Position numbers and translations under genes: made by a program. The notes beneath the pieces were generated by a model, which did not search any database, was not told the DNA's origin, and saw only the letters and a list, made by a program, of their open reading frames with translations. A stretch of DNA of 64,000 nucleotides from Chryseobacterium oryctis (GTDB lineage Bacteria > Bacteroidota > Bacteroidia > Flavobacteriales > Weeksellaceae), in the NCBI RefSeq assembly GCF_025971925.1, contig NZ_JAPDHV010000004.1, positions 62,001 through 126,000 on the forward strand, given 5' to 3'. Positions 17,333-26,781 of the stretch are shown in pieces (position 1 is the stretch's first letter; each line of letters starts with the position of its first letter).

Positions 17333-19168
17333 ATGGGAATAAGGTTACAATCCATAAGAATAAAAGGATTTAGAGGATTTAAGAATATAGAGGTTGATTT
17401 TGAAAACACTACCGTTTTAGTGGGGACTAATAATGCAGGTAAGACTACCCTATTAAAGGCATTGCAAATAGCATTGACCAATACACATTTTATTTCAAAT
17501 GATGATTTCTATTATTGTGAAGAACATATAGATGATACAATAATAATTGATACGCTATTTGTACCAATTAATGAAAATGGAGTTTCTGATAAATTTGATG
17601 AACAGTGGGCTGATGTATTTAAAGCAGAGAGGATTGGTATTACAGAGGATCGCCAAATTATGGCATTTAGAACAATTATAAAAGAGCATAATAAAACTTT
17701 TAGAAAGAAGCAATATTATATTGATCAATGGGAATCCTTTTTTGATAGTGCAACATATTGGTACGAATATGAATATGAAAATGAACTAAGTTTTTACTTT
17801 GATGAAATACCTTTTTTTTATCTTGAAGCGAATAGAGATATTTTAGAGGATATAAAATCAAAATCCTCATATTTGGGTAGAATTTTATCATCACTTGAGT
17901 TTACAAATGAAGATAAACAAAAGATTGAACAATTGATATCTGAACTCAATGATGCTACAATTGCTAGTTCTGATATATTATCCGATTTACAAATGACATT
18001 AGAGGAATTGGATACTGCAATGGATAATCCAAATAACTCCGTACAACTTACTCCATTTACTAAAAAAGTTCGAGACCTTAATAAAGGAATAAGAATTAAC
18101 TACTCTGAATTTTCAATGGATTATCATGGAATGGGTACACGCAGTTGGTCATCTTTGCTTGTATTAAAATCTTTTTTAAATCTGAATGAAAAAGTTTATT
18201 TAGCTAATGAAAAGCCTTATTTTCCTATTATAGCAATTGAAGAACCTGAATCTCATTTACATCCAAATGCTCAGAAAAAACTGTATTCTCAAATTAATAA
18301 TATTGTTGGACAGAAGTTTATTTCAACACATTCAAATTATATAGCTTCTGGGGCTGATTTATTTGAAATAAGAAGTATTCTAAAAATTGAACCACAAATT
18401 AAAATAGGTAAATTAAATTTAACTGCTTTAACTGATGAAGAGAGGAGAAAAATTGAAAGACAAGTTATAAACACTAGAGGGGAATTATTTTTTTCAAAAG
18501 TTGTAATATTATGTGAAGGTGAAACAGAGGAACAATCTTTACCTATGCTTATTGAAAAAAAACTTAATCTTAGTTTCGTTTCCCTAGGCATTAATATAGT
18601 CGGTATCAATGGTGGAGGAAACTATTTCCCATTTATTTACTTTTGTGAATCATTAGGGATAAAGTGGCTTATATTAAGTGATGGAGAAGAAGCTATTTTA
18701 AAAAAAATAAAAAAAGATATAATTAAACTACAAGGATTGGAGGTTAGACCTGAAAACTTTACTTTGCCAAATAATGTAGTCTACTTTGATAATGGAGAAG
18801 ATTTTGAAAGGCATCTTATTAATAATAATTATAAAGAAGAAATTGAAGAAACCTTAAAGAAATTATATGGTGAAAATCTCGATGAAGTTATAATGAGTAA
18901 ACATGGAACACTTTTAAAAAGGCAACCTACATCAGAAAAATGTGGTGAGTGTAATCAATTTATTTTTGAGGATGTTTTAAGAATATATAATACAGAAGAG
19001 GGAAAATTAGAAGCATATAATGATTTATTATCTGCTAAGAAGACAATGTATCCTCCAATTTTATCGCAAAAAATTTTTGATAGCAATAAACCCTTACCAC
19101 CCAAAATTAATGACCTTATTGAAAAAATTAATGACCTTTTAAATCCAAATACAGATGCTGAAAATTAA
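17333..19168 (+). CDS. gajA: Gabija GajA-like OLD-family ATPase/TOPRIM endonuclease
   Basis: Defence endonuclease of the overcoming-lysogenization-defect (OLD) family; in Gabija, GajA nicks DNA when nucleotide pools fall. It is 611 aa. Walker A is GTNNAGKTT (31-39), and a Walker B-like IAIEEPESHLHP lies near residue 302. The C-terminal TOPRIM domain has VVILCEGETEEQ (catalytic Glu) and LILSDGEEA. The pairing with a UvrD-like helicase defines class 2 OLD proteins and Gabija. The helicase ATG lies 14 nt inside its 3' end. Confidence 0.88.
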   Translation: MGIRLQSIRIKGFRGFKNIEVDFENTTVLVGTNNAGKTTLLKALQIALTNTHFISNDDFYYCEEHIDDTIIIDTLFVPINENGVSDKFDEQWADVFKAERIGITEDRQIMAFRTIIKEHNKTFRKKQYYIDQWESFFDSATYWYEYEYENELSFYFDEIPFFYLEANRDILEDIKSKSSYLGRILSSLEFTNEDKQKIEQLISELNDATIASSDILSDLQMTLEELDTAMDNPNNSVQLTPFTKKVRDLNKGIRINYSEFSMDYHGMGTRSWSSLLVLKSFLNLNEKVYLANEKPYFPIIAIEEPESHLHPNAQKKLYSQINNIVGQKFISTHSNYIASGADLFEIRSILKIEPQIKIGKLNLTALTDEERRKIERQVINTRGELFFSKVVILCEGETEEQSLPMLIEKKLNLSFVSLGINIVGINGGGNYFPFIYFCESLGIKWLILSDGEEAILKKIKKDIIKLQGLEVRPENFTLPNNVVYFDNGEDFERHLINNNYKEEIEETLKKLYGENLDEVIMSKHGTLLKRQPTSEKCGECNQFIFEDVLRIYNTEEGKLEAYNDLLSAKKTMYPPILSQKIFDSNKPLPPKINDLIEKINDLLNPNTDAEN

Positions 19169-20981
19169 TTTATCACCAAAGCAATCAGAAATTGTTAACC
19201 TAAGAGAAGGTGCTTTTCTAGTAGAAGCTAGTGCAGGTAGTGGGAAAACAAGAGTTTTAACCGAAAGAGTTAAAAAACTTTTAGAAGATAATTCTTCTAA
19301 AATTTTAGCCATTACATTTACTAATAAAGCAAGTGAGGAGCTAAAAGAGAGACTTTCTTTAGACAAAATCAAAAATAAAAATATTTTTATAGGTACTTTT
19401 CATTCATTTTGTCAATCAATTTTGGAAAGTAGATTTAAGCTTTTAGGTTTTCAAAAGATGCCACATATTTTTGAAGATGAAGGTGATAGAATTGAAATTG
19501 TTGAAGATGCAATAAAATCAATACCCTATTTTACAGAGCTTTATAAAAAAAAGGATGTTAAACAAAAATCATCTTTTAAATCAAGCATCTTAGACTTCAT
19601 TTCTGGTGTGAAACGAACACTTGTAGAGCCAGAAGATTTGTTAACTGAGGAAGACGATGAACATTACATTACACTTTTTAATGAATATCAAGACATTTTA
19701 AGATCAAATAACGCAATAGATTTTGATGATTTAATTTTATTGACGTATAAATTGTTTATGAACAATGAATCTGTTCAAGATTTATATTCCCAATCATACA
19801 ATTATATTTTTGTAGATGAGGGACAAGACTTAAATAAAGCCCAATATTATTTATTAAGAGCTTTGTGCGGAAGTAATATAAAGAATGTAATGATCGTAGG
19901 AGATCCCAACCAATCTATTTACGGTTTCAACGGCTCTACTCCAGAATATATGCAGAAACATTTCTTTGAAGACTTTAATGCTCAAAGAATTACTTTAGAA
20001 GAAAATTACAGATGTTCAAAAAAAGTAATAGATGCGGCGAATAAATTAATGGAATTAAATGTTGAAGCTGTTAATTATGTAATAGAAGGAAGTTTTCAAA
20101 TATACAAAGCTGATGATGAGCTGGATGAAGCCAAATTTGTAATTGAGAATATTAAAAGGCTAATCAATCTGAAATCACATAAAGATATTGAAGGAGATAT
20201 TGATTATAGCAAAATTTCAATTTTGGGAAGAAATAGATTTGTTTTTAAACATATTGAAGAACAATTAAAGGAAAGTAAAATTCCATATTATTTTAAATCT
20301 GGAAATATTGGAATTAAGTTTGACACTATCTTTATGAAATTATTTGACTATTATTTAAGAATTAAAATTAACTCTTCAGATAGACTACATGCTAAAAGAC
20401 TAAAAAATTTATTAAAAATCGAAGATTTTGAAATTGAAGACCAAGTAGCAACTTCAAAATACAATTACTTTTCGTTTATAAAAAAGGTAATTGATGATCT
20501 TACCGTTGATAATTTTAAAAAGTCTATGAAAACTCTTGAAGATTATATAAAGGAAAACAATTCATTTTCAGAAGAAGATAAAGTTCAAATTTCAAATGAA
20601 TTAGAGGGTATAGTAAACCTTTGGGTAACGTATTCTTTTAATACTTTAAAACCAACATTAACAGGTTTTAAAAATGCTATTTCATTAGGCACTGTAGTGA
20701 AAAATATAAAACAAGAAGGAGTTTGTATTAGTACTGTTCATACAATGAAGGGGCAAGAATCAGAGATTGTTTTTCTAATTGGATTAGATGATGGAACATT
20801 CCCATATTATTTAGCAATAGACAAAGGAGGAGAAGAACTAAATCAAGAAAAAAATAATCTATATGTTGCCTTTACTAGAGCGAAAAGATTCTTATACTTA
20901 ACATATCCTAGTATTCGAAAAATGCCTTGGGGGGATAATATGCGGAGATCTAAATCAAGATTTTTAAACCATTTTAATTAA
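19155..20981 (+). CDS. gajB: Gabija GajB-like UvrD/Rep-family helicase
   Basis: Superfamily 1 helicase partner of GajA. All key motifs are visible: Walker A ASAGSGKTRV (about 26-35), motif II FVDEGQDLN, motif III VGDPNQSIYGFNG, motif IV-like EENYRCSKKVID, motif V STVHTMKGQESEIVF and motif VI YVAFTRAKRFLYL. At 608 aa it is longer than the roughly 500-aa GajB known from Bacillus. It overlaps gajA by 14 nt and is followed 13 nt later by a nuclease gene, making a probable three-gene operon. Confidence 0.87.
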   Translation: MLKINLSPKQSEIVNLREGAFLVEASAGSGKTRVLTERVKKLLEDNSSKILAITFTNKASEELKERLSLDKIKNKNIFIGTFHSFCQSILESRFKLLGFQKMPHIFEDEGDRIEIVEDAIKSIPYFTELYKKKDVKQKSSFKSSILDFISGVKRTLVEPEDLLTEEDDEHYITLFNEYQDILRSNNAIDFDDLILLTYKLFMNNESVQDLYSQSYNYIFVDEGQDLNKAQYYLLRALCGSNIKNVMIVGDPNQSIYGFNGSTPEYMQKHFFEDFNAQRITLEENYRCSKKVIDAANKLMELNVEAVNYVIEGSFQIYKADDELDEAKFVIENIKRLINLKSHKDIEGDIDYSKISILGRNRFVFKHIEEQLKESKIPYYFKSGNIGIKFDTIFMKLFDYYLRIKINSSDRLHAKRLKNLLKIEDFEIEDQVATSKYNYFSFIKKVIDDLTVDNFKKSMKTLEDYIKENNSFSEEDKVQISNELEGIVNLWVTYSFNTLKPTLTGFKNAISLGTVVKNIKQEGVCISTVHTMKGQESEIVFLIGLDDGTFPYYLAIDKGGEELNQEKNNLYVAFTRAKRFLYLTYPSIRKMPWGDNMRRSKSRFLNHFN

Positions 20982-20994
20982 CAATTATTTTACT

Positions 20995-22080
20995 ATGCAA
21001 ATATCTAAATCACTTCCTAAACCACAGAATTGGCAAGACTTTGAGACTTTATGTAAAAAACTATGGGGAGAAATATGGGATTGTCCGGAAATTAAGAAAA
21101 ATGGAAGACAGGGACAAGCTCAAAATGGTGTGGATGTTTGTGGAATTCCTAAAGGAGAAACAGCTTATTTTGGTATCCAATGTAAGGGAAAAGATGAGTA
21201 TACTAATAAAAACTTTACTACAAAAGAAATTGATAGGGAGATAGAAAAAGCTAAAGATTTTAAACCAAAACTTAAGAAATTATACTTTGCAACTACTGCG
21301 GATAAAGATTCTAAAATTGAGGAATATATTCGAGAAATCAATTTAGAAAATATAAAAGAAGGCGGATTTGAGATACATTTATATTGTTGGGGTGATATTG
21401 TTGAGCTTATATTTGAAAATCGAAACACTTATAATTATTATGTAAATAGTTTTAATTTTAAAGATAATTATGATGCAGAATTGACATTTTTTAATGATAC
21501 TAATATTCTGGAATTATCACCCAAATTTAGAAAAGATACTGTTATTAAAATATCCAAAATATCTAATCAATATAATCCACGAAATAATGCACTAGATCTT
21601 TTAGGGCCATCTTTTGGCTCATCAAGGAAAGAAAAAATTAATGCTAGCCTATGCAGATTACAATTTAAGCTTGTTAATACAGGTAAGAAAGACATAACTA
21701 ATTTTAAAATTATTCTAGACTTTGAAGGTGAAGTTTTAGATATTGTAGAAGACAATAAAAGATTTAGTTTTAAAAATATTATTTCAGCATCAGATATCAA
21801 AATAGAAAAAGAAAAAAAACAGGTTGAAATAATATCATCAAAAAAAATTTTAGTTGGAGATGATATATATATTTCAGATGATTTCTTTATTAGAACATTA
21901 ACAGACGATCATTCTATTAAGATAAATTGGAAATTATTATCAAGTAATTTTAAAGCAGAAGGTGTTTTATTTCTTGTTATAACTCCCCAAATAATAAATG
22001 CTGAATTAAAAAGTGAAACTGATTACACACATGAAATTGGAAAAATTATTGAAAAACCAATTGAAGACTATTGGGACTAA
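20995..22080 (+). CDS. PD-(D/E)XK nuclease-like protein downstream of Gabija
   Basis: A 361-aa protein with an Mrr-like N-terminal nuclease fold: NGVDVCG (D47) and YFGIQCKGK (Q62-C-K64) form the D-x(n)-Q-x-K variant of the active site. A helical DNA-binding-like start (NWQDFETLCKKLW) is usual in such enzymes. Residues ~150-361 are beta-rich and unrecognised. It is 13 nt after gajB and directly before attR, so it is the last cargo gene. It could be a third Gabija component or an independent defence nuclease. Confidence 0.72.
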   Translation: MQISKSLPKPQNWQDFETLCKKLWGEIWDCPEIKKNGRQGQAQNGVDVCGIPKGETAYFGIQCKGKDEYTNKNFTTKEIDREIEKAKDFKPKLKKLYFATTADKDSKIEEYIREINLENIKEGGFEIHLYCWGDIVELIFENRNTYNYYVNSFNFKDNYDAELTFFNDTNILELSPKFRKDTVIKISKISNQYNPRNNALDLLGPSFGSSRKEKINASLCRLQFKLVNTGKKDITNFKIILDFEGEVLDIVEDNKRFSFKNIISASDIKIEKEKKQVEIISSKKILVGDDIYISDDFFIRTLTDDHSIKINWKLLSSNFKAEGVLFLVITPQIINAELKSETDYTHEIGKIIEKPIEDYWD

Positions 22081-22113
22081 AAATAAACAAGAGTATAAAA
22101 AATTCTTAATAAA

Positions 22114-22133
22114 GTACACCTTTCGTACACCTT
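22114..22133. repeat. Tandem GTACACCTT motifs near the right end
   Basis: GTACACCTTT at 22114-22123 and GTACACCTT at 22125-22133, in direct orientation, 39 bp before attR. The same motif is inverted at 7134-7160 near attL. Together they look like arm sites for integration or excision proteins. Confidence 0.55.
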
Positions 22134-22171
22134 AAATGCTTTAATCTACTAATAATCAATACAAATACACT

Positions 22172-22189
22172 TTTTGTATCGGAAAGTAG
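22172..22189 (+). repeat. attR: remnant of the original mnmE 3' end
   Basis: Reads in frame as F-C-I-G-K-stop with codons TTT TGT ATC GGA AAG TAG, i.e. the chromosomal mnmE end displaced by the element. The matching attL is at 7008-7025. Confidence 0.85.
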
Positions 22190-22192
22190 CTT

Positions 22193-22888
22193 TCAACAAA
22201 TCAAAAGTAACCTATATTCACCCTCATTTTCGACAGGAGCGCGGTGGACACATGGCAATACTTTTTGGTCGGGATGGTCAACTGCTAATCTCCAAAGATG
22301 ACCTTTTCCTAGATTGGTGGGTTTTGCTTTGGGTTTTGCCTGATAATGAAGATCGAAAAAATTTTCTTTTAAAAAAGTTTCAAAATTGGTTTCAGATCCA
22401 TTGTGTAAAGTTTTTAGTTTTTCTCTGATTTCTGGAATTAAAATCTTTTGTTCAGCTTCATGATTAGGTAAAATATCACTTGAAGCACCATAATAGGTAC
22501 ATAAATAGGTGTCCATTAAAATGGGTGATCGATCAACGTGGAAAGAATATACATCGGTAGAAATGAAATCCAACTCTTCATCTCTTTCATAGCATTTCAA
22601 TAAATTGAGGGAAGGTTGAGCTCCAAAATCTGCTAATAATTTTAAGTCTTCAAGAATTATTTTTCGGGCTTTTTCACCATTTTCTGAAAGGTTTAATGAT
22701 AATAAATCTTCTTCATATATTTCAGTAATATTTTCTTTTAACTGAAGTTTAGAAATAATTTCTTCAAAATCTCCATCTAAATTTCTTTGCCAGCATATTG
22801 CATTGGTACTTCCTTTAAAATCAGTGCTTATAAGTTCGTTGAACGTAGAAACTTTTTCAACTTGATTTATGGATGATTTATTATTCAA
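22193..22888 (-). CDS. DUF1826 domain-containing protein
   Basis: A 231-aa soluble protein of unknown function. Its C-terminal LWRLAVDHPDQKVLPCVHRAP segment is typical of DUF1826 proteins. The start is uncertain: the longest frame opens with TTG at 22888, and a -7 element TATTTTTG is visible on the minus strand at 22918-22911, 22 nt upstream. Before the element arrived, this gene was convergent with mnmE; attR now lies 4 nt beyond its stop. Confidence 0.7.
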   Translation of the reverse strand: MNNKSSINQVEKVSTFNELISTDFKGSTNAICWQRNLDGDFEEIISKLQLKENITEIYEEDLLSLNLSENGEKARKIILEDLKLLADFGAQPSLNLLKCYERDEELDFISTDVYSFHVDRSPILMDTYLCTYYGASSDILPNHEAEQKILIPEIREKLKTLHNGSETNFETFLKENFFDLHYQAKPKAKPTNLGKGHLWRLAVDHPDQKVLPCVHRAPVENEGEYRLLLIC

Positions 22889-22990
22889 TTTTTTATCATT
22901 TAATTCAATGCAAAAATACTGAATACATAGATGGTAGGTGTAGAATTTAATCAGTAATTAATATCTTTATAATTTTGAATTATTAATAAT

Positions 22991-24205
22991 TTAAGAAACT
23001 GATGCTTTTTTCTGCTTTTTTCTTCGTCCCCACCAAATCATAAAGCCTGTTACAGGTAAGGAGGCTATCATTAGACTGATTACAAAAGCTATAATTTTTG
23101 TAGGTAAACCTAAAATAGAACCCACATGAATGTCATAATTGGCACCCACTGTTTTTTCACCAAAATTTTTGTCTTTGTAATGAATTGTTTTCAGTAGTTC
23201 TCCCGAATTTTCATCAAAAATAAGACTGCTGTATTTGTGATAAGAATAAGAAAGGTGTTGTACGAAAATTTCAAAATTGGGATGTTCGTGGTCGTCCATA
23301 TGAGGATGTCCCAAATCGATGCTAAAAGCAAAGGTATCAGGGAAAATTTCGCGTGTTTTTTCTGCCACTCTATCTAAAGTTTGTTCATTGCGAAGTTCGA
23401 TAGGAGCTTTTGTTGTATACTGTGAGTAGTCAGGAAGTGCGGTTTTACCACCTGAAAAAACAAAATAAATTGCTGCTTGAACAACAAAAAAAGCATAAAA
23501 AAGACCTGTAATAGCGAAAATTAAAGCCAAAACAGAACTATAAAAACCAAAAATATTGTGCATATCGTAGTTCTTACGTTTCCAGTTTTTTATATTTTTC
23601 CATTGAAACCAGAAACGTTGTTTTCTGGCTGCCTTGTTTTTTGGCCACCAAAGTACAATTCCGGTTATCAGCATAATGATAAAAATAATAACAGGAATGC
23701 CGACAACATATTTTCCCCAACTTTCTTTGAGAAGAAAACTCCAGTGAATCATTTTTACAATTTGAAAAAATCCGTTTTTTTCATCATAAACTCTTAGAAC
23801 TTTACCGTTATAAGGATTTACATAAGCAACTTTATAAATAGGATATTCATCAAAATAATTCCATGCAGTAGTATCGTGTTCGTACCAGTAAAAGCGATAA
23901 GATCTGCTTTTGTCCATCGGTATATTTACCCAATGAATAGGATATTTTTCTTTTACCTGCTCATTTACTTTAGTTTCTAAAACACGGATGGGTAAAAGTT
24001 GTTTTTGCTCAATATTTTTTTCTTGGTGAAAGATAACATCCTTACGCTGGAAGTTTTCAATTTCCTCTTTAAAAACGTATATAGCTCCCGTAATAGAAAC
24101 AATAAATATTATAAAACCAATGGTTAACCCAAACCATAAATGCAATTTAGCAGACCATTTTTTGAAGATTCCGGGTTTCTTTTTATGATGATGTTTTTTC
24201 TTCAT
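22991..24205 (-). CDS. PepSY-associated transmembrane protein (iron uptake)
   Basis: A 404-aa inner-membrane protein of the PepSY-TM family, commonly next to siderophore receptors and thought to reduce ferric siderophores. The N-terminus is His/Lys-rich (KKKHHHKKKPG). Hydrophobic helices lie at about 23-45, 160-182, 218-245 and 372-395, with a W-W-P-K motif at about 187-190 after the second helix. The large periplasmic loop between helices 1 and 2 is the PepSY-like part. It lies downstream of the broken TonB receptor gene with an intervening terminator-like hairpin. Confidence 0.85.
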   Translation of the reverse strand: MKKKHHHKKKPGIFKKWSAKLHLWFGLTIGFIIFIVSITGAIYVFKEEIENFQRKDVIFHQEKNIEQKQLLPIRVLETKVNEQVKEKYPIHWVNIPMDKSRSYRFYWYEHDTTAWNYFDEYPIYKVAYVNPYNGKVLRVYDEKNGFFQIVKMIHWSFLLKESWGKYVVGIPVIIFIIMLITGIVLWWPKNKAARKQRFWFQWKNIKNWKRKNYDMHNIFGFYSSVLALIFAITGLFYAFFVVQAAIYFVFSGGKTALPDYSQYTTKAPIELRNEQTLDRVAEKTREIFPDTFAFSIDLGHPHMDDHEHPNFEIFVQHLSYSYHKYSSLIFDENSGELLKTIHYKDKNFGEKTVGANYDIHVGSILGLPTKIIAFVISLMIASLPVTGFMIWWGRRKKQKKASVS

Positions 24206-24210
24206 ATAAC

Positions 24211-24248
24211 ATTAAAAGGGACTGAACTAGAAAATTCTAAACAGTCCC
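24211..24248 (-). terminator. Hairpin between the TonB receptor and the PepSY gene
   Basis: Stem GGGACTG / CAGTCCC (24218-24224 with 24242-24248) with an inner TAGAA/TTCTA stem. On the minus strand it is followed by TTTTAATG. It could terminate the receptor transcript or reduce expression of the gene behind it. Confidence 0.6.
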
Positions 24249-24265
24249 CCAATAATAATTGATTA

Positions 24266-26458
24266 TTAAAATTTGTAAGTAATACTCCCTAAAGCATTAA
24301 TTAATGATTGTGGATTGGCAGTTGTGAAACCTACCCAATAATGCTGATTGGTAAAATTATCTACTTTTACTCCAATTCTGAATTTTTTCGCATCATAGAA
24401 TGCACTTGCATTAAGAACCAAATATTTAGGCAGTATAAATACATTTTCAGTATTTGAATTTGTGTCAAATTGGTTTAATTCTCTGTGATCACTTGCGTAA
24501 TTTCCACCAATACCGAAGCCTAAACCTTTTAAGTTTCCGTCAAGTATTTGATAACTTGCATATAAACTGGCTAACCAAGGAGAACCTGCAGTTCCTGGTC
24601 TTCTTCCTTTGGTTGTTGGGTCAGAATCTAAGAATTTAGAATCATTGTAACTAACTCCTCCTACCAAAGAAAGTCCTTTTACTAAATAAGCATTAACTTC
24701 CAATTCTACGCCTTCACTTTTTAGTTTACCTGCTTGTCTTACTAACGCAAATCCGTTCTGATATCCTGTCGTAATTAAACTGTTTTTTACTTTTATGTTG
24801 TAATAGCTTAAGGTTGCATTTACTCTTCCTTTAAACAAGTTACCTTTTAAACCGCCTTCGAATTGGTTAGCTCTTTCAGGATCAAATAATCTGCTACTCA
24901 AAGTAGTGTCATCAGTATTGTATCCATTAGTTTTGAAACTGTTTTGATAGTTTCCAAATATGGAAAATTTGTCTTTAATTACTTCATAAACAATTCCGAA
25001 TTTTGGAGAAAATGCAGATTGATTGTAGGGTTGTACATCATTTATCCAAAGCTTACCTCCTTTGAAATCATTACTTTCATAACGTAACGCTGTCATTATA
25101 TTTAATCCAGAGATAGGAGTAAATACATTGGAAATATATGCACTATATGTATCTTGTTTATCAACTTGGTCGTAAGTTGCAACGTTGCTAGGAACTTTAT
25201 ATAGGTTAGCTAGAGTATCAGCATTAAATGTTGAAGCATAATCATATCCTATTACAGGAACTTGATCAATAAACCCTTGAGCAAAATATAAGAAATGTTG
25301 ATCGTTTTTAATTCTCATATAATCAAATCCTACAACTGTTCTGTTTCTCATGCCATTTCCGAATGTATAATCGAAATTGAAGTTTTGCTGAATCTGAAAA
25401 TACGTTTTCTTACTATCTTTTGTTGACTGATCTGCTCTGCCTACATACAATTGATTATCCAAAGGGTTTACAGATGCCGTAAAATAAGGGTTATATCCAT
25501 CTGAATAAGTATACGCATTACTTACATTTGTAGAAGAACGGATATTGTCGTTGATTTTATAATTTATTTGCCCGAAAAGGTTTCTTACTTTTGCTGTAGT
25601 GTAAAGTCCGTCACCAAAATAAGACTGTTTGTAATCTAATCCCAGTTTTTCTAAATCTTTCATATTATCAACTCATGTTGTTCCTTTAGATAAGTAGAAA
25701 AATGCTTGTTCAGGTGTCGCTCTAGTATCAAACATTTCGTATTCTAAATTGATATCTAGCTTATCATTTACTTTATACAACAATGATGGCGTGAAGGCAA
25801 AATAGGTGTTTTTAGCATCTGTTTTTTGGAAAGTTCCACTATTGGTATATGCAGTATTGATACGGAACATCAATTTTTTATCATTTGTGATAGGCGTATT
25901 AATGTCTGCTTGTGCTCTATAATAATTGTAGCTTCCGGCAATTAAAGAAACATTTCCTCCGAAAGTTCCATAAGGTTTTTTAGTAACTCTATTTACAACT
26001 CCACCATAAGATGTTACATTGCTTCCGAACATAGTGGCAGAAGGGCCTTTTAAAACTTCTAATTTTTCAACATTTACGGCATCAATAGATGTTGTGACAG
26101 GAGCTACCAAACCATCACGTAAAGAGTTGTTTGAGGTGAACCCTCTTAAAGTGATGTATGCGCCACCATCTCCGGCTCTATTTGTAGCACTCCACATTTT
26201 CTGAATTCCGGTAATGTTTCTGTAGGCATCATCTACCGAGTATATCATTTGATTATCAAAGAATATTTTGTCAACTGTGGAGTAGGATTGAGGGTTCTCA
26301 ATTGCTTTTAAAGGCATTTTGTTGGTGTACTCAGAAGTTTTCTTTAGGACGGAGTTGATGATAATGGTTTCAATTTGACTAGATTTTATCGTATCTTTTT
26401 CCTGAGCAAATAATAATGTTGCAGATAGTAGAGAAGCGCTTAAAATTACTTTCTTCAT
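24266..26458 (-). pseudogene. TonB-dependent siderophore receptor interrupted by an in-frame TGA
   Basis: An outer-membrane ferric-siderophore receptor. The reading frame starts at 26458 with a signal peptide (1-18) and a plug domain (about 55-165, with VEKLEVLKGPSATMFG). It runs 261 codons to a TGA at 25675-25673. The same frame then continues without shift for 468 codons to 24266, covering the beta-barrel with a C-terminal aromatic end (GSITYKF). Total about 730 codons is a normal receptor length, so one nonsense change (or a base-call error) is the only damage seen. An internal ATG at 25663 would give only a barrel fragment without signal peptide. Confidence 0.85.
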
Positions 26459-26511
26459 AATCTATTTTAGTTTGTATAAAGTTTATTTTTTTATAATAGT
26501 GTTCATGTTAA

Positions 26512-26781
26512 TTAAGAATAGTAATGAGATGTAGAAAACAAATTGGTTTGAGTATTATGTTTTGTTATCCATAAAGACAGCTCGATTATTGGGATAATGA
26601 AGGTAATCATGGCAAATTTTACCCATAATATTTTCAGAAATATCCTCCAATAATCCTTTAAGTAGAAAGACTCAGAAACAAGTAATGCAAGGATATGCCA
26701 ATGCATAAGTAAAAATACTATACATATTAGGCTTGTCCATTTATGCCAATTGAACCAATGTTTTACAGTTTTAAGTTTCAC
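26512..26781 (-). CDS. Small two-helix membrane protein
   Basis: An 89-aa protein with a GTG start and two hydrophobic helices (about 16-34 and 46-70) bearing histidines (HWFNWHKWTS, MHWHILAL), which suggests heme binding or a ferric-reductase-like membrane anchor. It stands upstream of the siderophore receptor, and a -7 element TATATTTG lies on the minus strand at 26802-26795. Family not recognised with certainty. Confidence 0.6.
   Translation of the reverse strand: MKLKTVKHWFNWHKWTSLICIVFLLMHWHILALLVSESFYLKDYWRIFLKILWVKFAMITFIIPIIELSLWITKHNTQTNLFSTSHYYS

Larger units (their letters stand above)
7026..22171. mobile_element. Integrative mobilizable element in mnmE with Gabija cargo
   Basis: A 15.2-kb block bounded by attL and attR. 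It carries in order: tyrosine integrase, membrane protein, HTH excisionase-like protein, primase-helicase, iteron-like cluster, toprim primase, candidate oriT, MobC, relaxase, coupling protein, two hypothetical proteins (one GIY-YIG-like), a TraM-like secreted protein, GajA-GajB and a PD-(D/E)XK nuclease. It has a relaxase and coupling protein but no T4SS channel genes, so it is probably mobilized by a helper conjugative element. GTACACCTTT motifs recur near both ends. Confidence 0.85.

Noticed and set aside
22174-22428. Plus-strand ORF of 84 aa starting at attR
   Set aside because: Antisense to the DUF1826 gene, which has good family similarity; the start also overlaps attR and has no promoter-like element of its own.
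25673-25675. TGA in the TonB receptor read as a recoded (selenocysteine) codon
   Set aside because: No SECIS-like hairpin was noticed and TonB receptors are not selenoproteins; a nonsense change or sequence error is simpler.
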